Assembly (NCBI GenBank): GCA_934699705.1
Contig: CAKUXD010000021.1
Coordinates: 1 to 31,999 of the forward strand
Reading direction: 5' to 3'
Origin: an uncultured Candidatus Melainabacteria bacterium
GTDB lineage: Bacteria > Cyanobacteriota > Vampirovibrionia > Gastranaerophilales > Gastranaerophilaceae
DNA: 31,999 nucleotides
Shown here: positions 29,738 through 31,999 of the stretch, piece by piece
Position numbering within the stretch: the first letter of the stretch is position 1
Layout: each line of letters starts with the position of its first letter
The notes under the pieces: model-generated
Databases searched by the model: none
What the model saw: the letters and a program-made list of their open reading frames with translations, nothing else
Told to the model about the DNA's origin: nothing
Made by a program: the position numbers and the translations under genes

Positions 29738-31723
29738 CTACGAGCAACCTGAGTAACCGCAGTTAGGACAGATAAAGCAACCTTCTGCCATTTGAATTTT
29801 GTTACCGCATTCAGGACAAACTACTGTTTTGATTTCGCCTGTTGGATTATATTCTTCTGCAGTTGGTTCTTGACTTACTTCTTCTGCTTTTTCTTCAACC
29901 TTTTCTTCTTCTTTTTTCTTTGTTAAGTTCATTGGTTGAATTGGTCTGCAGTTATTTCTATATACTGTAATACCTTTTAAATTGTTTTCGTAAGCTAAAA
30001 CATAAGTGTCTTCAATGTCTTTTTTAGTTGCACTTTCAACGAAGTTTACTGTTTTTGATACTGCGTTGTCTGTGTGTAATTGGAATGCTGCCTGCATTTT
30101 TACGTGCCAGTAAGGTGAAACGTCATGTGCAGTTGAGAAAATATGTTTAGATTGTTCATCAATACCGTTTACATGAGCGATTGTACCTTCTTCTGAAATT
30201 TGACGCATTATTTCATCATTGTAGAAACCATGTTTGATAGCGTATTCTTTGAAAATAGGGTTAACTTCAAGTAATTCTGTACCGTCCATAACATTTCTCA
30301 TGAATACAAGACCGAATAATGGCTCAACACCACCTGATGCGCTTGCAATCATTGAAATTGTACCTGTTGGTGCGATACATGTTGTAGTTGCGTTTCTGAT
30401 ACCATATTTTTCAATTTGTTCGTCTAAATCATTCCACATTTCGTCTGTAATCATGCCTGCTGATTTTCCAGCGTATTTTTTATCTAAGAAATGTTGATTG
30501 TCATAAATGCTACCCTTAAAGTTTGCGAATGAACCACGTTCTTTTGCAAGGTCGATTGCCTGAACTTTTGAGTGGTAGTCAATAAATTCCATAACTTGAG
30601 CTGCAAGTTTAGTACCTTCTTCTGAGTTGTAAGGGATTTCTAATTTCATCAACATATCAGCCCAACCCATTACACCTAAACCGATTTTTCTATTGTTTTG
30701 AACCATTTCAGCGATTTTTGGTAATGGATAATTGTTTACTGTGATTACGTCATCTAAGAAAATGATTGATAATTTTGTGATTTCTTTTAATTTATCCCAG
30801 TTAATTTTACCGTCTTCAACCATTAAACCTAAGTTGATTGAGCCTAAGTTACAAGCCTCAAATGGTAATAATGGAACTTCACCGCAAGGGTTTGTTGATT
30901 CAATTTCACCAATTAAAGGAGTTGGATTATCAGCGTTCATTTTGTCGATGAAAATAATACCAGGTTCGCCTGTTGACCATGCGTTGTTTACAATTTTGTC
31001 GAACACTTCTTTTGCATTTAATTTTCCAACAACTTCGTTTGAATGTGGATTGATTAATTCGTAATCGCTATTGTTTTTAACTGCGTCCATAAATTTGTCA
31101 GTTAAGGCAACTGATATATTGAAGTTGTTTAATTTAGATGTATCGCTTTTGCAATTGATAAATTCTAAAATATCAGGGTGGTCAACTCGTAAAATACCCA
31201 TGTTAGCGCCACGTCTTGTACCGCCTTGTTTTACGGCTTCAGTTGCAGCGTTGAAAACTTCCATAAATGAAACCGGACCTGAAGAAACGCCCATTGTTGA
31301 TTTTACAACACTATTTTTCGCTCTTAATCTTGAGAAAGAAAAACCTGTACCTCCGCCTGATTTGTGGATTAAAGCGGTATTTTTAACTGCTTCAAAAATT
31401 CCTTCTAAAGAATCTTCAACAGGAAGAACGAAACAAGCTGATAATTGACCAAGTTCTCTGCCAGCGTTCATTAATGTTGGTGAATTTGGCATAAAATATC
31501 TTTGAGTAATTGCTTGATAAAATTCGTTTGATAATTTATCAACATCTGCCTGAGTTTTACCATATTCTAATTCAGCTTTTGCAATAGAATCAGCTACACG
31601 TTTGAACATTGTAGCAGGTGTTTCTACTGCGTTACCTTCATTATCTCTTTTCAAATATCTTTTTTCTAATACCTTAATCGCGTTTTGCGATAAATCAAGT
31701 TTGTCTTGCATTTCCACGCTCAC
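29738..31723 (-). CDS. nrdJ: Class II (B12-dependent) ribonucleotide reductase
   Basis: Reduces ribonucleotides to deoxyribonucleotides using adenosylcobalamin to form the thiyl radical, without oxygen. The N-terminal substrate-site Cys is C97 in LSACFVLP. SGGGTGFSFSRLR near 122-134 and the specificity loop GGTRRGANMGIL near 168 are typical. The active-site thiyl Cys is C280 in NPCGE, and C291 in EACNLGSINL is the partner. CIAPTGTISMIASASGGVEP follows in the barrel. The tail has six Cys (C636, C639, C649, C652, C655, C660), containing a CxxC-type redox/zinc end. 661 aa, a compact NrdJ without the ATP cone. Start is GTG at 31723, five bases after GGGAGG; the overlapping ATG is followed by a stop. 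Confidence 0.95.
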   Translation of the reverse strand: MSVEMQDKLDLSQNAIKVLEKRYLKRDNEGNAVETPATMFKRVADSIAKAELEYGKTQADVDKLSNEFYQAITQRYFMPNSPTLMNAGRELGQLSACFVLPVEDSLEGIFEAVKNTALIHKSGGGTGFSFSRLRAKNSVVKSTMGVSSGPVSFMEVFNAATEAVKQGGTRRGANMGILRVDHPDILEFINCKSDTSKLNNFNISVALTDKFMDAVKNNSDYELINPHSNEVVGKLNAKEVFDKIVNNAWSTGEPGIIFIDKMNADNPTPLIGEIESTNPCGEVPLLPFEACNLGSINLGLMVEDGKINWDKLKEITKLSIIFLDDVITVNNYPLPKIAEMVQNNRKIGLGVMGWADMLMKLEIPYNSEEGTKLAAQVMEFIDYHSKVQAIDLAKERGSFANFKGSIYDNQHFLDKKYAGKSAGMITDEMWNDLDEQIEKYGIRNATTTCIAPTGTISMIASASGGVEPLFGLVFMRNVMDGTELLEVNPIFKEYAIKHGFYNDEIMRQISEEGTIAHVNGIDEQSKHIFSTAHDVSPYWHVKMQAAFQLHTDNAVSKTVNFVESATKKDIEDTYVLAYENNLKGITVYRNNCRPIQPMNLTKKKEEEKVEEKAEEVSQEPTAEEYNPTGEIKTVVCPECGNKIQMAEGCFICPNCGYSGCS

Positions 31724-31880
31724 ATTAACCTCCCATATATATTTGTGATAATAAAAATTTAAATGATAGTATAGTTATAATTGTATAATATAATTGTAAT
31801 TAATATACATGTCCATGTCGATTTTTTTATAAATATTTACACTAATAATTGAATTTAATTAAATAGCCTAGTTTATCTAC

Positions 31881-31909
31881 TTGACAATTAATTTTGCTTA
31901 AAATAGAAT
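31881..31909 (+). promoter_or_regulatory. Consensus promoter of tRNA-Cys
   Basis: TTGACA (31881-31886, perfect) and TAGAAT (31904-31909) with an ideal 17-base spacer. The predicted start near 31917 lies about seven bases before the tRNA. This is the best sigma70-type match in the window. Confidence 0.85.
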
Positions 31910-31923
31910 TAAATAAAAGTTCT

Positions 31924-31995
31924 GGCGACATGGCCAAGTGGTAAGGCAGAAGCCTGCAAAGCTTTTATCCCCCAGTTCGAATCTGGGTGTCGCCT
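31924..31995 (+). tRNA. tRNA-Cys (anticodon GCA)
   Basis: The acceptor stem pairs GGCGACA (31924-31930) with TGTCGCC (31988-31994), followed by discriminator T, as expected for tRNA-Cys. The anticodon loop CTGCAAA has GCA at 31956-31958 on stem GAAGC/GCTTT. The T arm is CCCAG-TTCGAAT-CTGGG. CCA is not encoded; a run of T residues ends the transcript at the window edge. Confidence 0.95.
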
Positions 31996-31999
31996 TTTT

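Noticed and set aside
31805..31816. ACATG-TC-CATGT inverted repeat upstream of nrdJ as an NrdR box or operator
   Set aside because: It does not resemble the NrdR-box consensus and a single short palindrome in AT-rich DNA is weak evidence.

Overview
The window is AT-rich (roughly 70% A+T by eye) and reads as a chromosomal stretch of a Gram-negative-type bacterium using the standard bacterial code. A TonB/ExbB/ExbD system shows there is an outer membrane. A prepilin with an FTLAE...GIIGVVAALTIPNL-type N-methylation segment, a class II (B12-dependent) ribonucleotide reductase, CobO and generally low GC together resemble gut Melainabacteria/Vampirovibrionia (Gastranaerophilales, non-photosynthetic relatives of Cyanobacteria). 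That placement is inference from gene style and not a phylogenetic result. No prophage, IS element or CRISPR array was recognised.

Layout. Positions 1-50 hold the first codons of a leftward gene that runs off the window; 51-165 holds its ribosome site and nothing else I can call. 166-4299: a sugar nucleotidyltransferase, a shared terminator, phosphoglycerate kinase on the minus strand, then a uridine-kinase-like P-loop kinase and a methyltransferase. 4416-8634: an envelope block of two exported proteins with related beta-rich domains, a TonB-like protein, ExbB and two consecutive ExbD proteins, closed by a 40-bp perfect palindrome. 8690-10932: a SulP transporter divergent from a beta-carbonic anhydrase, a likely bicarbonate uptake/interconversion pair. 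10989-13648: TypA/BipA and an EamA-type permease. 13652-16763: an exported lysine-rich protein of unknown role, cytidine deaminase, a small Cys4 protein and an exported protein with a GXSXG motif. 16764-17203: no conventional gene, but a roughly 210-nt element closed by a 12-bp terminal stem, containing a 33-residue very hydrophobic ORF with a strong ribosome site and faced by a good opposing promoter. 17204-18067: a prepilin with an unusual 75-residue leader partly encoded by short repeats. 18177-24085: a peptide-type ABC importer (binding protein and two permeases, no ATPase), MgtC-family protein and a TPR protein. 24075-26758 (minus): U32-family protein and UDP-glucuronate decarboxylase. 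26774-27299: non-coding, with a leftward terminator lacking an obvious gene in front of it and a three-hairpin leader before cobO. 27300-29629: CobO, an RgpF-like protein and a GT2 glycosyltransferase. 29738-31723 (minus): NrdJ. 31724-31880 is an AT-rich upstream region with no gene. 31924-31995 is tRNA-Cys(GCA) with its own consensus promoter.

The genes fit a fermentative gut-type cell: glycolysis, pyrimidine salvage, surface polysaccharide building (nucleotidyltransferase, UXS, GT2, RgpF), TonB-driven uptake, and dependence on adenosylcobalamin (CobO makes it, NrdJ uses it). The most unusual material is at 16861-17440: a candidate type I toxin/antisense-like RNA locus next to the repeat-encoded prepilin leader. 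A second pattern is a set of genes whose -10-like boxes sit only 6-7 nt before the ATG with no ribosome site, suggesting leaderless mRNAs.
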